The notes under the pieces are model-generated. The model was not told the origin of the DNA and did no database searches. It was given only the letters and a program-made list of their open reading frames with translations. The position numbers and the translations under genes are program-made. From an uncultured Opitutales bacterium (lineage in GTDB: Bacteria > Verrucomicrobiota > Verrucomicrobiia > Opitutales > Intestinicryptomonadaceae), in contig URGP01000015.1 of the NCBI GenBank assembly GCA_900547395.1, forward strand, positions 1 through 53,156: a DNA stretch of 53,156 nucleotides. The letters run 5' to 3'. Each line of letters starts with the position of its first letter. The first letter of the stretch is position 1. Below are positions 18,405 to 27,049 of the stretch, one piece after another.

Positions 18405-18435
18405 TTGATAAAAAGTTTTAATTTTTGCATAAAAT
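18405..18435 (+). promoter_or_regulatory. Candidate promoter of the KDO operon
   Basis: TTGATA at 18405-18410, a 17 base spacer, then CATAAA at 18428-18433, 12 bases before the ATG at 18446. If correct, the leader is very short. Sequence match only. Confidence 0.35.
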
Positions 18436-18445
18436 TCTAAAAAAA

Positions 18446-19513
18446 ATGAAAGGCATCATTATATCCACTTTTCAAATTGCCCTTTGGGCAATTCCCGCCT
18501 GCATAGGCATTGCAATGCTCATCCGCGGCAAAGAATCCTACGAAGATTCCTATGTAAATTCCTCTTGGCGGGCAAACGGAATTTCAGAGCGCAAATATAT
18601 CGCAATCTTCCGCATTCTTGGAGTTTTGCTGATTGCGATTGCGGCGGCAATTTTTTACTATGTCCATTTGAGCGAAAATATCAGCTTGCCCGACGACGAA
18701 AAAGATTTCTGGAACGAAATAGATAAATCTAAAGGCGCAAACGCGATTTTTAAAACCGCGATGTTGCTTTCGGGCGCAATCGCAATACCGACCAGAATGG
18801 GCTCGACCCGCTTCCCCGGCAAGCCACTTGCCATGCTCGGCTCAAAGCGGGTGCTTGAACATGTTTACGAAAAATGCCTGTCTTCAAAAAATGCGCAGGG
18901 CGTTTTCATTTTGACAGACAGCCCCGAAATCGACGCCTTTTCAAAATCCATCGGCGCAAACAGCATAATGACAAGCCCCGAATGCCAAAACGGCACGGAG
19001 CGAATTGTCGAAGCCCTCGAAAAAATCAACGCCAAATTTATCGTCAACGTGCAGGGCGACGAGCCTTTCATTCCTCCAAGTTTGATAGACTCGATTTTTG
19101 AAATACGCTCGAGAACACATTGCGAAATCGCGACAGCAGCAACCCCCATTGCGGATGCGGAAGAGCTTTTCAACCCCAACAACGTAAAAGTTCTCACAAA
19201 CGCCTCGGGGCAAATCATTTATTTCAGCCGCTCCCCCCTGCCCTTCGTGCGCGGGGAAAACGACAAAAATATGTGGCTTAAAAAGCGCAAATACTTGAAG
19301 CACATCGGAATTTACGGATATTCAAGGGAAGCCCTGCAAAAATACGCAAAACTGCCAAAAAGCTCGCTTGAAACATGCGAAAGCCTGGAACAGTTGCGCT
19401 TCATCGATGCGGGCATACCTATGTCATTGGTTGAAAGCGACTACAAGGTCGTCGGAATCGACACCCCCGAAGACTTGGAAAAAGCCCAAAAGATGCTCGA
19501 AGCAAAAATATAA
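18446..19513 (+). CDS. kdsB: CMP-KDO synthetase with an N-terminal membrane segment
   Basis: The C-terminal 250 residues are 3-deoxy-manno-octulosonate cytidylyltransferase, which activates KDO with CTP for lipid A glycosylation: AIAIPTRMGSTRFPGKPL, NVQGDEPFI, IATAATPI, YFSRSPLPF, KHIGIYGY and LEQLRFIDAG are all intact. In front, in the same frame, are about 105 residues with two transmembrane helices (around residues 4-26 and 51-73) joined by a polar loop, which the family lacks. An internal ATG at 18761 would give a normal-length KdsB but has no ribosome-binding site. The gene may therefore make a membrane-tethered enzyme, or a small membrane protein gene may have fused to kdsB. The ATG at 18425 is a less likely start. 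Confidence 0.85.
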   Translation: MKGIIISTFQIALWAIPACIGIAMLIRGKESYEDSYVNSSWRANGISERKYIAIFRILGVLLIAIAAAIFYYVHLSENISLPDDEKDFWNEIDKSKGANAIFKTAMLLSGAIAIPTRMGSTRFPGKPLAMLGSKRVLEHVYEKCLSSKNAQGVFILTDSPEIDAFSKSIGANSIMTSPECQNGTERIVEALEKINAKFIVNVQGDEPFIPPSLIDSIFEIRSRTHCEIATAATPIADAEELFNPNNVKVLTNASGQIIYFSRSPLPFVRGENDKNMWLKKRKYLKHIGIYGYSREALQKYAKLPKSSLETCESLEQLRFIDAGIPMSLVESDYKVVGIDTPEDLEKAQKMLEAKI

Positions 19514-19517
19514 AACA

Positions 19518-20486
19518 ATGAAAACTTTCACAAAAGCCGCAAAGGAAGTCTTAAAAAGCGAAGCCAAGGCAATCGAGGCTCTGTCTGAAAGGCTCGGTTC
19601 GGAATTTGAAAAGACGGTAAACACAATACTAAGCCACAATGGCAAAATAATAATTTGCGGCGTGGGAAAATCGGGCTGGATTGGCAGAAAAATTGCCGCA
19701 ACCCTCACAAGCACGGGGACTCCCGCAGTCTTTCTGCACGCATGCGAAGCCGTCCACGGAGACCTCGGCATATACGAGGACGGAGACCCCGCAATACTCA
19801 TTTCAAACAGCGGGGCGACAAGCGAATGCCTGCGGATTATGCCAGTTTTAAGAAGCTTCGGCTCTACGCTCATCGCGCTTGTCGGCAATCCCGATTCCCC
19901 CATGGCGCGCAATGCCGACATAACCCTTGACGCAAGTTTTGAAAGCGAGGGAGACCCCCTCGGCATAGTCCCAACCACTTCCGCCGCCGCCGCGCTTGCC
20001 ATGGGAGACGCAATAGCCTGCGCATTGATTGAGGCAAGGGGCTTTTCAAAAACCGACTTTGCCAAGTTCCACCCCGCGGGGCAACTCGGCAGAAACCTCA
20101 CCTACAAGGTGTCGGACGTGATGCAAAGTCTTGAAGAATGCCCTCTCGTCTCGGAATGCGACACAATCCGTCAAACGGTGATTGCAATGACAAAAAAGCC
20201 CCTCGGTGCGGCGTGTGTTGTAGATGAAAACCTCGGGCTTCTCGGGTTGATTACCGACGGGGACATACGCAGAATGCTTCAAAACGAAATTGAAATAGAT
20301 TCCGCAAAGGCGTCTGAAATAATGACGCGTTCCCCGATAACAATAGAACAGAGCGCAAGCCTCGGAGATGCGGTAAGGCTCATGGAAGAGCGCAAGTCAA
20401 AACTCTCCGTCCTGCCTGTATTAAATTCCGAAAAAAAGCTCGCGGGGTTAATAAGGCTCCACGATATTTACACGCCGCAAGGTTAA
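19518..20486 (+). CDS. kdsD: Arabinose-5-phosphate isomerase
   Basis: A 322-residue cytoplasmic enzyme converting ribulose 5-phosphate to arabinose 5-phosphate, the first committed step towards KDO. The SIS domain fills residues 30-180 (ICGVGKSGWIGRKIAATL, HACEAVHGDLG, LISNSGATSE, TTSAAAALAMGDA), and two CBS repeats fill the C-terminus (DVMQSLEECP..., EIMTRSPITIEQ). The start at 19518 gives the family's normal N-terminus and lies four bases after the kdsB stop; a longer frame from 19368 only overlaps kdsB. Neighbouring kdsB and kdsD place two KDO steps in one operon. Confidence 0.92.
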   Translation: MKTFTKAAKEVLKSEAKAIEALSERLGSEFEKTVNTILSHNGKIIICGVGKSGWIGRKIAATLTSTGTPAVFLHACEAVHGDLGIYEDGDPAILISNSGATSECLRIMPVLRSFGSTLIALVGNPDSPMARNADITLDASFESEGDPLGIVPTTSAAAALAMGDAIACALIEARGFSKTDFAKFHPAGQLGRNLTYKVSDVMQSLEECPLVSECDTIRQTVIAMTKKPLGAACVVDENLGLLGLITDGDIRRMLQNEIEIDSAKASEIMTRSPITIEQSASLGDAVRLMEERKSKLSVLPVLNSEKKLAGLIRLHDIYTPQG

Positions 20487-20489
20487 AAA

Positions 20490-21059
20490 ATGAATGGCAG
20501 AATTTCCGACATTCTAACATTTACATCACGTTTTTTCGCAAAACCGCGATTTACGGGTTCAATACTGCCAAGCTCCCGCTTTTTGGGCAAAAAGATGGCG
20601 TCTCTTGCCAAAATAGACCCCGAAAGAATAACCATAGAGCTTGGCCCCGGAACGGGGTCTATAACCGCCCAGCTCATAAATTCAGGGCTCCCGCCAAAAA
20701 ACCTTTATTGCGTGGAATTCGACCCTAAAATGTGCGAAATTATAAAGCGCAAGTTTCCCGAAATAAACGTGATAAACGCAAGCGCGGAAAATTTGGGAAA
20801 GCTGTTTGCAGGAAAATCTTGCAAAATATGCGCAATAGTTTCAAGCCTTCCGCTTTTGAGCCTTCCAAAAAACGTAACCGAAAAAATCTTAAAAGAATCC
20901 CAAAGCATTCTTCCGCAAGGCGCGCGCTTCATACAATTTACTTACAATTTAAACCGCGTTCCCGAAGCGGTGGGCTTTACTGAAATGCGCCCCGTGGAAT
21001 GCGCAAAGGTTTATGCAAACCTGCCCCCCGCAAGAGTTGACGCGTTTGAAAAATTATGA
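20490..21059 (+). CDS. SAM-dependent methyltransferase, phospholipid N-methyltransferase-like
   Basis: A 189-residue class I methyltransferase. The N-terminal FFAKPRFTGSILPSSRFLGKKM block and the SAM-binding loop TIELGPGTGSIT are the pattern of the PmtA / KsgA-like group that methylates phosphatidylethanolamine. VEFDPKMCE and VSSLPLLSLP follow as motifs II and IV. Its length is right for PmtA. An rRNA or small-molecule target is not excluded. It starts three bases after kdsD and overlaps the SulP gene by ATGA, so it belongs to the envelope operon. Confidence 0.68.
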   Translation: MNGRISDILTFTSRFFAKPRFTGSILPSSRFLGKKMASLAKIDPERITIELGPGTGSITAQLINSGLPPKNLYCVEFDPKMCEIIKRKFPEINVINASAENLGKLFAGKSCKICAIVSSLPLLSLPKNVTEKILKESQSILPQGARFIQFTYNLNRVPEAVGFTEMRPVECAKVYANLPPARVDAFEKL

Positions 21060-22834
21060 TGCGAAATTCCGATATTCCCCAAAAAGTCCTGAAAGGAATT
21101 TTGAACACAAAAGGCGGAATTTCTCCGTTTCCGATTGCGAAAGTCTTGCGCAAATACACCAAGGAAAAAGCCGTCGGCGACTTGCGCGCGGGCATAAGCG
21201 TCGCGATGCTTTCGTTTTCAATGAGCATTGCATACGCGATGATTGCGGGGCTTCCCATAAGCTACGGGCTTTTCGGCTGCATTGTCGCGGCGTTTGTCTC
21301 GCTCGTATTTTCATCGTCGAGATTTATAATGTTCGGACCCAGCAACGCGTCGGCAATAATGCTTATGAGCGCGTTCGCCTCGCTCGGTCTTGCCGATGAA
21401 AACCAGCGCGTAGCGGCGGCGGCGGCGATAGTCATATTGGTCGGGGCATTTTTGATATTCGCGAGTATTTTCAAGATTACGAACTTCGTGCGCTATGTCT
21501 CCCGAACAGTGGTTACGGGCTACATATCGGCGGGCGCGCTCCTAATAATGTCAAACCAGATAAAAAGCGCGCTTGGCATAACCACGATTGAAAACCCTTC
21601 GGGAAAATTCGTGGAAGGAACAATCCAAACATTTCAGCATATAAAAGACGCGAACTGGCAGGCAATCGCGCTCGCCTTAATTGCGATAGCAACGCTTTTT
21701 GCCTGCAAAAAATTTTTTAAACGTCTGCCTGCGCAGGCAGTGGCATTGATTACGGCATCAGTTTTGTGCGCAATGCTAAAAGACACCCTCGACATAAACG
21801 TGGTATATGTAAGCTCGGTAAGCGTTGGAGATTGGAAAGTTTCCATGCCGAATTTCGAGGGTCTTGATTTGAGGGGGCTGATTGTCGCCTCTTTGGCTGT
21901 AGCCCTGTTTTGCGTGATAGAATCCACTTCGATAGGCAAGAGCCTCGCGGCAAAAAACGCCGAAAGGCTCAACACAAACCAGGAAATTTTTTCGCTCGGA
22001 ATGGCAAATCTGTTTGCGGGATTTTTCTCGGGAACGGTTGAATCAGGCTCTCTGACCCGCTCGGCGGCGGGAGCGGACGCGGGCACAAAAACAACCGTCG
22101 TCAACTTTTTCAGCGGTCTTTTTATGCTTCTTGGCGTTTTGATTTTCGGCAATTTGATTGGCTATATTCCGCGCCCTGCCCTTTCGGGGGTGATAATAGT
22201 GCTTGCTTTCACGCTGTTTAACAAAAGGACGCTGAAACTTGCTCTTTGCAGTACGAAATCCGATACGGCAGTCTTTCTCCTGACTTTTTTCACCGGCATA
22301 ATAAGCTCGCTTGACGACGCCATTTATGTCGGCGTATGCGCGTCAATACTGCTGTTTTTGAAGAAAGCAAGCTCTCCCGAAGTCATAGAACTCGACATAG
22401 GAGACGACGGCAGGGAGAAAAAGAAATCCGACAAGGACAAATCGACTGAAATTTCAATCGTGCACGTAGGCGGCAATCTGTTTTTCGGCGCAAGCGAAGT
22501 TTTCCAAGACCAAGTACGCAGAATTTGCGAAACTCCGAATTTGAAAGTTCTGCTTCTAAAACTCGGCAATGCCATAAATTTTGACGCCACGAGCGCGGGA
22601 GACATCGCGGAGCTTGCCATACAAATGCAAAGAAGAGGAGGCGTTCTCCTGCTTTGCGAAGTGCAGCCTGAAATTGCGGGCATACTGAAAAATTCGGGGA
22701 CCCGAAACATAGTCGGAGCGGAAAATATCTTCGCATACACTCCCGAAAACACCACGCTTTCAACCGCACTTGCGCTCCGCCGCGCAAAAAAATATCTGGA
22801 CTTGAAAAATTCCGAACTGCAAATTTTGGTATAA
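21056..22834 (+). CDS. SulP-family anion transporter with STAS domain
   Basis: A 592-residue inner-membrane transporter. The family opening (KAVGDLRAGISVAMLSFSMSIAYAMIAGLPISYGLFG) is followed by about 12-14 helices, including GPSNASAIMLMSAF, NLFAGFFSGTVESGSLTRSAAGADAGTKTTV and LIGYIPRPALSGVIIV. A STAS domain occupies about residues 460-570 (VHVGGNLFFGA, LLLKLGNAINFDATSAG). SulP proteins move sulfate, bicarbonate or dicarboxylates, and the substrate cannot be read from sequence. It is the last gene of the KDO operon, whose other members do not suggest a substrate. A second SulP gene faces it. Confidence 0.88.
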   Translation: MMRNSDIPQKVLKGILNTKGGISPFPIAKVLRKYTKEKAVGDLRAGISVAMLSFSMSIAYAMIAGLPISYGLFGCIVAAFVSLVFSSSRFIMFGPSNASAIMLMSAFASLGLADENQRVAAAAAIVILVGAFLIFASIFKITNFVRYVSRTVVTGYISAGALLIMSNQIKSALGITTIENPSGKFVEGTIQTFQHIKDANWQAIALALIAIATLFACKKFFKRLPAQAVALITASVLCAMLKDTLDINVVYVSSVSVGDWKVSMPNFEGLDLRGLIVASLAVALFCVIESTSIGKSLAAKNAERLNTNQEIFSLGMANLFAGFFSGTVESGSLTRSAAGADAGTKTTVVNFFSGLFMLLGVLIFGNLIGYIPRPALSGVIIVLAFTLFNKRTLKLALCSTKSDTAVFLLTFFTGIISSLDDAIYVGVCASILLFLKKASSPEVIELDIGDDGREKKKSDKDKSTEISIVHVGGNLFFGASEVFQDQVRRICETPNLKVLLLKLGNAINFDATSAGDIAELAIQMQRRGGVLLLCEVQPEIAGILKNSGTRNIVGAENIFAYTPENTTLSTALALRRAKKYLDLKNSELQILV

Positions 22835-22916
22835 CTGTACGGCAAAAACTGCGGGAAACGCCATCGGCGAAACCCTAAAAACAGCAAAAAAGCCGAGCTT
22901 GCCAAATAAAAAAAAC

Positions 22917-22941
22917 ATGCGGGATACATATCCGCATTTTT
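22917..22941 (+). terminator. Terminator of the KDO-SulP operon
   Basis: ATGCGG (22917-22922) pairs with CCGCAT (22932-22937), followed by TTTTT. An A-run precedes the stem, so it can also act on the other strand. Confidence 0.7.
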
Positions 22942-22963
22942 AACGCAAAAAAAAGTGTTTAAC

Positions 22964-22992
22964 AAAAAAGGATTGCCGAAAATCAGCAATCC
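22964..22992 (-). terminator. Terminator of the second SulP gene
   Basis: GGATTGC (22970-22976) pairs with GCAATCC (22986-22992). On the minus strand the stem is followed by six T, directly after the stop of the gene at 23014. Confidence 0.75.
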
Positions 22993-23013
22993 CGTTTCTA
23001 AAAAAGCACAAAA

Positions 23014-24717
23014 CTACTTTTCCTCAATTTCCTCCGCATCCATCAGTGCAATGAGCTTGTCCGCGCGCTCAACCGCAATGTGAATGTTCTGGCAAATATT
23101 TTCCTCGCCAATTATTTCGGCAAGCCCAGATTTATATATCATCTGCAAGGGCTGGGAGTGAGTCCCCGAAAGCAGGAGGATTGCACCGGTTGCGCGTATC
23201 TTTGAATGCAGGCGTTCAAGCGCGTTTATCGCCGTTGTGTCGAGTGCCATAACCGTGCGCATTCTAAGAATTACGACTTTCGGCGGAGTTGCGTTGCCGC
23301 GCAAAACGCCGTCGAGCTTGTCCGCCGCACCAAACATCAACGCGCCGAAAACGCGGAAAATCATTACCCCGCGAGGAATATTATAGCCTTCCAGACTTTC
23401 GAGATTTTCCAAATTCTCGACTTGGCGGTCAAAGGCGTCGATATGGGTGGAATCCGCAATTCGCCTTATGAACAGGAATGCCGCAAGAAGCATTCCGACT
23501 TCAACCGCGATAGTGAGGTCGAAAATCACGGTTAGCGCAAAAGTTATGATAAATACCAACGCGTCGCTCTTTGTCATTTTGTTTATGACCAAAAATTCGC
23601 GCCAGTCGCCCATATTGTAGGAGACGACAAACAAAATAGCGGCAAGGCAGCTCATCGGAATATACTTTGCGCAAGGCGCAAACACGAGCAGGATAACCAA
23701 TAGCGTGATGGAGTGAATTATGCCCGCAATCGGGGTTTTGGCACCGTTTTTAACGTTTGTTGCGGTTCTTGCAATCGCGCCCGTTGCGGGAATTCCGCCG
23801 AAAAGCGGAGAGACGATATTTGCGATGCCCTGCGCCATAAGCTCTTGGTTGGAATCGTGCTTGTCCTCAATCATGCCGTCCGCAACCACCGCCGATAAAA
23901 GAGATTCTATTGCCGCCAAAATCGCTATCGTAAGAGACGGAACTATCAGCCCCTGCAAGTCAGCCCATTTGAATTCGGGCATCGAAAACGCAGGCAAAGA
24001 ATCGGGAATGCCACCAAAAGTTGAGCCTATCGTTGCGATTTCAAGCCCCGTAATGCTTGCAAAAAGCGTGCCTACAACCAGCGCAACAACAGAACCCGGA
24101 ACGCGCTTTCTCCACTTGACGGGCCAAAACAAAATGGTGCATATTGAAATTGCCGCAACAAGGGTCGTCCGCCAGTCAATGGTGTTGAGCGCGCCGAATA
24201 TCGCCTCCATTTTGCCGAAGAAATCCGACGGCATATTTTCGATTTCAAGCCCGAAAAAGTCTTTTATCTGGGTCGAAAAAATAATCACGGCAATGCCGTT
24301 CGTAAAGCCGATTGTTACGGGTCTTGGAATGAATTTTATGACAAAACCCATCTTCATCACGCTCATTATGACAAGCATGACGCCCGCCATCATCGTGCAG
24401 ATTAAGAGAGCCTGCATTCCGTATTTTGCCACAACGCCCGATATTATCACGACAAACGCGCCCGTAGGACCGCCAATTTGAACCTTAGAGCCGCCGAATG
24501 CGGAAATTATGAAGCCCGCGACAATGGCGGTAAATATGCCCGCCTCAGGCTTGACACCGCTTGCGATTGCAAAAGCCATTGCAAGAGGCAGAGCCACAAT
24601 GCCCACTATAACACCTGCGCCCAAGTCGGAAAAGAACGCATTTAAATTGTATCCGCGCAGGGTATCCAAAAGCTTAGGGCGGAATTTGAAGGGAATATGA
24701 GGATTTGGTATTTCCAT
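23014..24717 (-). CDS. SulP-family anion transporter with STAS domain (second copy)
   Basis: A 567-residue SulP transporter distinct from its neighbour. Family motifs: FFSDLGAGVIVGIVALPLAMAFAIASGVKPEAGIFTAIVAGF, FGGSKVQIGGPTGAFVVI, FTNGIAVIIFSTQI, LFGGIPATGAIARTATNVKNGAKTPIAGI and a C-terminal STAS domain with VVILRMRTVMALDTTAINALE. The pattern resembles the bicarbonate/sulfate-type BicA-DauA branch more than the first copy does, but the ion cannot be assigned. It ends 179 bp from the convergent first copy and is not linked to any enzyme gene. Confidence 0.9.
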   Translation of the reverse strand: MEIPNPHIPFKFRPKLLDTLRGYNLNAFFSDLGAGVIVGIVALPLAMAFAIASGVKPEAGIFTAIVAGFIISAFGGSKVQIGGPTGAFVVIISGVVAKYGMQALLICTMMAGVMLVIMSVMKMGFVIKFIPRPVTIGFTNGIAVIIFSTQIKDFFGLEIENMPSDFFGKMEAIFGALNTIDWRTTLVAAISICTILFWPVKWRKRVPGSVVALVVGTLFASITGLEIATIGSTFGGIPDSLPAFSMPEFKWADLQGLIVPSLTIAILAAIESLLSAVVADGMIEDKHDSNQELMAQGIANIVSPLFGGIPATGAIARTATNVKNGAKTPIAGIIHSITLLVILLVFAPCAKYIPMSCLAAILFVVSYNMGDWREFLVINKMTKSDALVFIITFALTVIFDLTIAVEVGMLLAAFLFIRRIADSTHIDAFDRQVENLENLESLEGYNIPRGVMIFRVFGALMFGAADKLDGVLRGNATPPKVVILRMRTVMALDTTAINALERLHSKIRATGAILLLSGTHSQPLQMIYKSGLAEIIGEENICQNIHIAVERADKLIALMDAEEIEEK

Positions 24718-24839
24718 TTGCTTAACCTGTTCTTCGATTTTGAATGAGGTAAAGCCTCTTTTTTAAATAGCCAATTTAAAGGCATTGCAAGAAAAAAACA
24801 AAATATCCGCCAAAAGCAGCTGAAAAAACGACAAAAAAA

Positions 24840-24866
24840 CTCCCGACGAAAAATCGGGAGTTTTTC
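24840..24866 (-). terminator. Terminator of the pseudopilin operon
   Basis: CTCCCGA-CGAAAAA-TCGGGAG has T5 on the plus side and T7 on the minus side. It lies 16 bp beyond the last minus-strand gene of the operon. Confidence 0.85.
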
Positions 24867-24882
24867 AAAACTTCGCAAAAAA

Positions 24883-25320
24883 TTACACGTTACCGCTTAA
24901 AATAGCGCGCAACTTTTCTTGAAAATCAATAATGTCCTCCTGCGAGGGGCGATAGTCTTCCGCCGCTCCGCCAAGATGGAGCCTTCCTTCCGCGTCTAAC
25001 TCCCAAGTAGCTTGCACCCCGTCGGAAAATGTCACGTTGCCGCCGGTCAAAACCCCCGGCCTTTGCACGGGATTTACTTCCACGGTAACACCGCCCTGCT
25101 TCGGAGTTTCAGCCTCGGCAGGCTCCGGTTTTGCTTCCTCTTTTGCCTCCGTCTTTGGGTCGCGCATCGTCAAATCCAAATCGTCAACCAAAAAGCGGAC
25201 GTCCATGTAAGTCATTTTCACATTGAACTTTTCGCTTAACAGTTTTTGGACATCGACAAGTTTCGCGCCGTCGTTTATCCATTGTTTTACGGCTTCTTTT
25301 TGTTCTGAAGATAATTCCAT
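24883..25320 (-). CDS. Unknown small protein at the end of the pseudopilin operon
   Basis: A 145-residue soluble protein that I do not recognise. Residues 1-55 are helical with a helix-turn-helix-like outline (SEQKEAVKQWINDGAKLVDVQKLLSEKF). A proline/glutamate/alanine linker follows (about 58-75), then a small domain (FSDGVQATWELDAEGRLHLG) with alternating hydrophobics. It has no signal peptide or membrane segment. It starts nine bases after the stop of the last pseudopilin-like gene and shares its terminator, so it is probably expressed with the secretion or filament genes. Confidence 0.75.
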   Translation of the reverse strand: MELSSEQKEAVKQWINDGAKLVDVQKLLSEKFNVKMTYMDVRFLVDDLDLTMRDPKTEAKEEAKPEPAEAETPKQGGVTVEVNPVQRPGVLTGGNVTFSDGVQATWELDAEGRLHLGGAAEDYRPSQEDIIDFQEKLRAILSGNV

Positions 25321-25329
25321 ATAAATATA

Positions 25330-26412
25330 TTATTCGGCAGGCTGAACCATAAATGAAATCTTCCTTGTGGTCGTCGTGCCGTATTTCATTCGCAACTCTT
25401 TGAATCTCTGCTGTTTGTTTTCGCCGGAAAGATTGCGTATTTCCTGCGCCCCGATATCGGAAATGAAAGTCATTGAAACTTCCGCGAAAGCGAGAAATCC
25501 GTTTTCCACTTCATTTGGCATTATGTAAGATTTTCCGCCGCCGCTTGTGCGCTGATAGAGTTTGCCGTCAATATAAAGCTTGTCGGCAACCGTAAACGGA
25601 GTCCCCGGCTCGATGTAGGCAATGTCGTAAGGGCTTTCATACTGCCTTACTTCTCCTTCTTTCGGATACATCACGGCAAAGGTTACTTGAAAGTCCACAA
25701 TGTTTGAAGCGATGAAATTTTCGGGAGACAAAACCCAGCTTTTCAAGTCTATGCCCTTTGTGTAATAACCATCGTCAGACAATACGGAGCATGTCCCGTT
25801 CCAAAAACGCTGCAATGCGTTTTCAACCGTATTCATGTTCCCCTGCGCTTCACCCAATGCTTCTTCAAAAGTGGATCTCGAATCAATGACTGCGCGATAC
25901 AAACCGTAAAAAGCATTCGGCTGTCTTGAGTTGGTGCCTTCATTCGCGGAACCGGTGCGGAACGGGCTTTTGTAGCTCATCTGGTATTTTACCGCGCAAA
26001 TGCTGCCTGCAATCGGAGTTCTTTGTGTTGACTTTGTCATCAGCTGTTCGGCGTCAAAACGCGGGCGGACATAAGTCGGGGAAAAGAACATAATTTGCGG
26101 AGGGCGCAGTGGAATGCCGCCAAGCCTTGCCCCCGTAAGCATGCCGACATTGTTGGGATACGAAACTTGCAACCAAGCCTTGCCGTCGCGCTTTACTATC
26201 ATGCTCTGCATGTCCTGCTGAATGAAATCTGCGAGAGAGTCGCCTTCGTAAAAGCCCTCTATTTTGCCCGCCGATTCGTTCCAAGACCTCAATACGTCGC
26301 TGACAGCGAGCAAAACCGCGCCCAAAATAATGACCATAATGGTTGCCGCGGCCAAGACTTCAATCAAAGTAAACCCCCTGCGCGCCTTAAAATCGTTTGT
26401 CTGTTTAGGCAT
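25330..26412 (-). CDS. Pseudopilin-like protein, GspJ size class
   Basis: A 360-residue protein with a prepilin N-terminus, RRGFTLIEVLAAATIMVIILGAVLLAV: the site for PilD-type cleavage before F, the E at +5, and a hydrophobic helix. The long body is like the largest member (protein C) of the Verrucomicrobial pseudopilin cassette or GspJ of type II secretion. It should sit at the inner membrane and periplasm as a minor pseudopilin. It lies four bases after the next gene in the operon and ends nine bases before the unknown small gene. Confidence 0.75.
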   Translation of the reverse strand: MPKQTNDFKARRGFTLIEVLAAATIMVIILGAVLLAVSDVLRSWNESAGKIEGFYEGDSLADFIQQDMQSMIVKRDGKAWLQVSYPNNVGMLTGARLGGIPLRPPQIMFFSPTYVRPRFDAEQLMTKSTQRTPIAGSICAVKYQMSYKSPFRTGSANEGTNSRQPNAFYGLYRAVIDSRSTFEEALGEAQGNMNTVENALQRFWNGTCSVLSDDGYYTKGIDLKSWVLSPENFIASNIVDFQVTFAVMYPKEGEVRQYESPYDIAYIEPGTPFTVADKLYIDGKLYQRTSGGGKSYIMPNEVENGFLAFAEVSMTFISDIGAQEIRNLSGENKQQRFKELRMKYGTTTTRKISFMVQPAE

Positions 26413-26416
26413 AAAG

Positions 26417-27049
26417 CTACCTCATTTTTATTGTTAAGTCGGAATGGACGCGCCGCTGGTTGTTCTGCTCTTCGTCTCCGCTTCCAATTATGATGTCGTT
26501 TACGGGATCAACCAGCACGTCAACAGTTATCGGAAGAAAAGCTTCGCCGTACATATCCGCAGAACTCGGCAACGGACCGCCGTTGTATTCCGCATCGGGA
26601 GAAGCCAATTCCGTATGGCAACCCACAAGCGCGTCTTCGTTCAATTTCAAAATCACGCGGTAAATATTGCCTTCGGTGCGCTTCAACTCCTCGCTGTTCG
26701 GAGGCGCTCCAACCCTTCTGCCCTTGTCTTCCGAAGAAACGCAGACAAGCGACGGATCGTCAACTTCGTCGTCATTTGCATATTCGTCCCAGAAATAAAT
26801 CACGTAATCCTGACGCGGATTGCGCACCCAAGTGTAAACTTGGTCAAATGCCTTCGACTTCAATATGACTTCCAAGTCTGCGACAATGGAAATCGCCTTG
26901 CTCGCGGCCCTGACTTCGGCAACCTTAGTCGAAATTGCCGACAACAACCCAATCAGCGCGGTAAGCGAAACCGACAGCACGCCTATTGCAATCATGACTT
27001 CCACGAGGGTGAAAGCCCTTTTCTTCAAATTTTTAAGTTTCAAAATCAT
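26417..27049 (-). CDS. Pseudopilin-like protein, GspI size class
   Basis: A 210-residue protein starting KRAFTLVEVMIAIGVLSVSLTALIGLL, a complete prepilin cleavage and methylation motif with E at +5. The remainder is soluble, acidic, and has no recognised domain. Its size matches member B of the Verrucomicrobial cassette. Its ATG overlaps the previous stop by four bases (ATGA), showing tight translational coupling. Confidence 0.75.
   Translation of the reverse strand: MILKLKNLKKRAFTLVEVMIAIGVLSVSLTALIGLLSAISTKVAEVRAASKAISIVADLEVILKSKAFDQVYTWVRNPRQDYVIYFWDEYANDDEVDDPSLVCVSSEDKGRRVGAPPNSEELKRTEGNIYRVILKLNEDALVGCHTELASPDAEYNGGPLPSSADMYGEAFLPITVDVLVDPVNDIIIGSGDEEQNNQRRVHSDLTIKMR

Noticed and set aside
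19368..19517. Extended kdsD start at 19368
   Set aside because: The extra 50 residues are the kdsB 3' end read in another frame; the family N-terminus begins at 19518.
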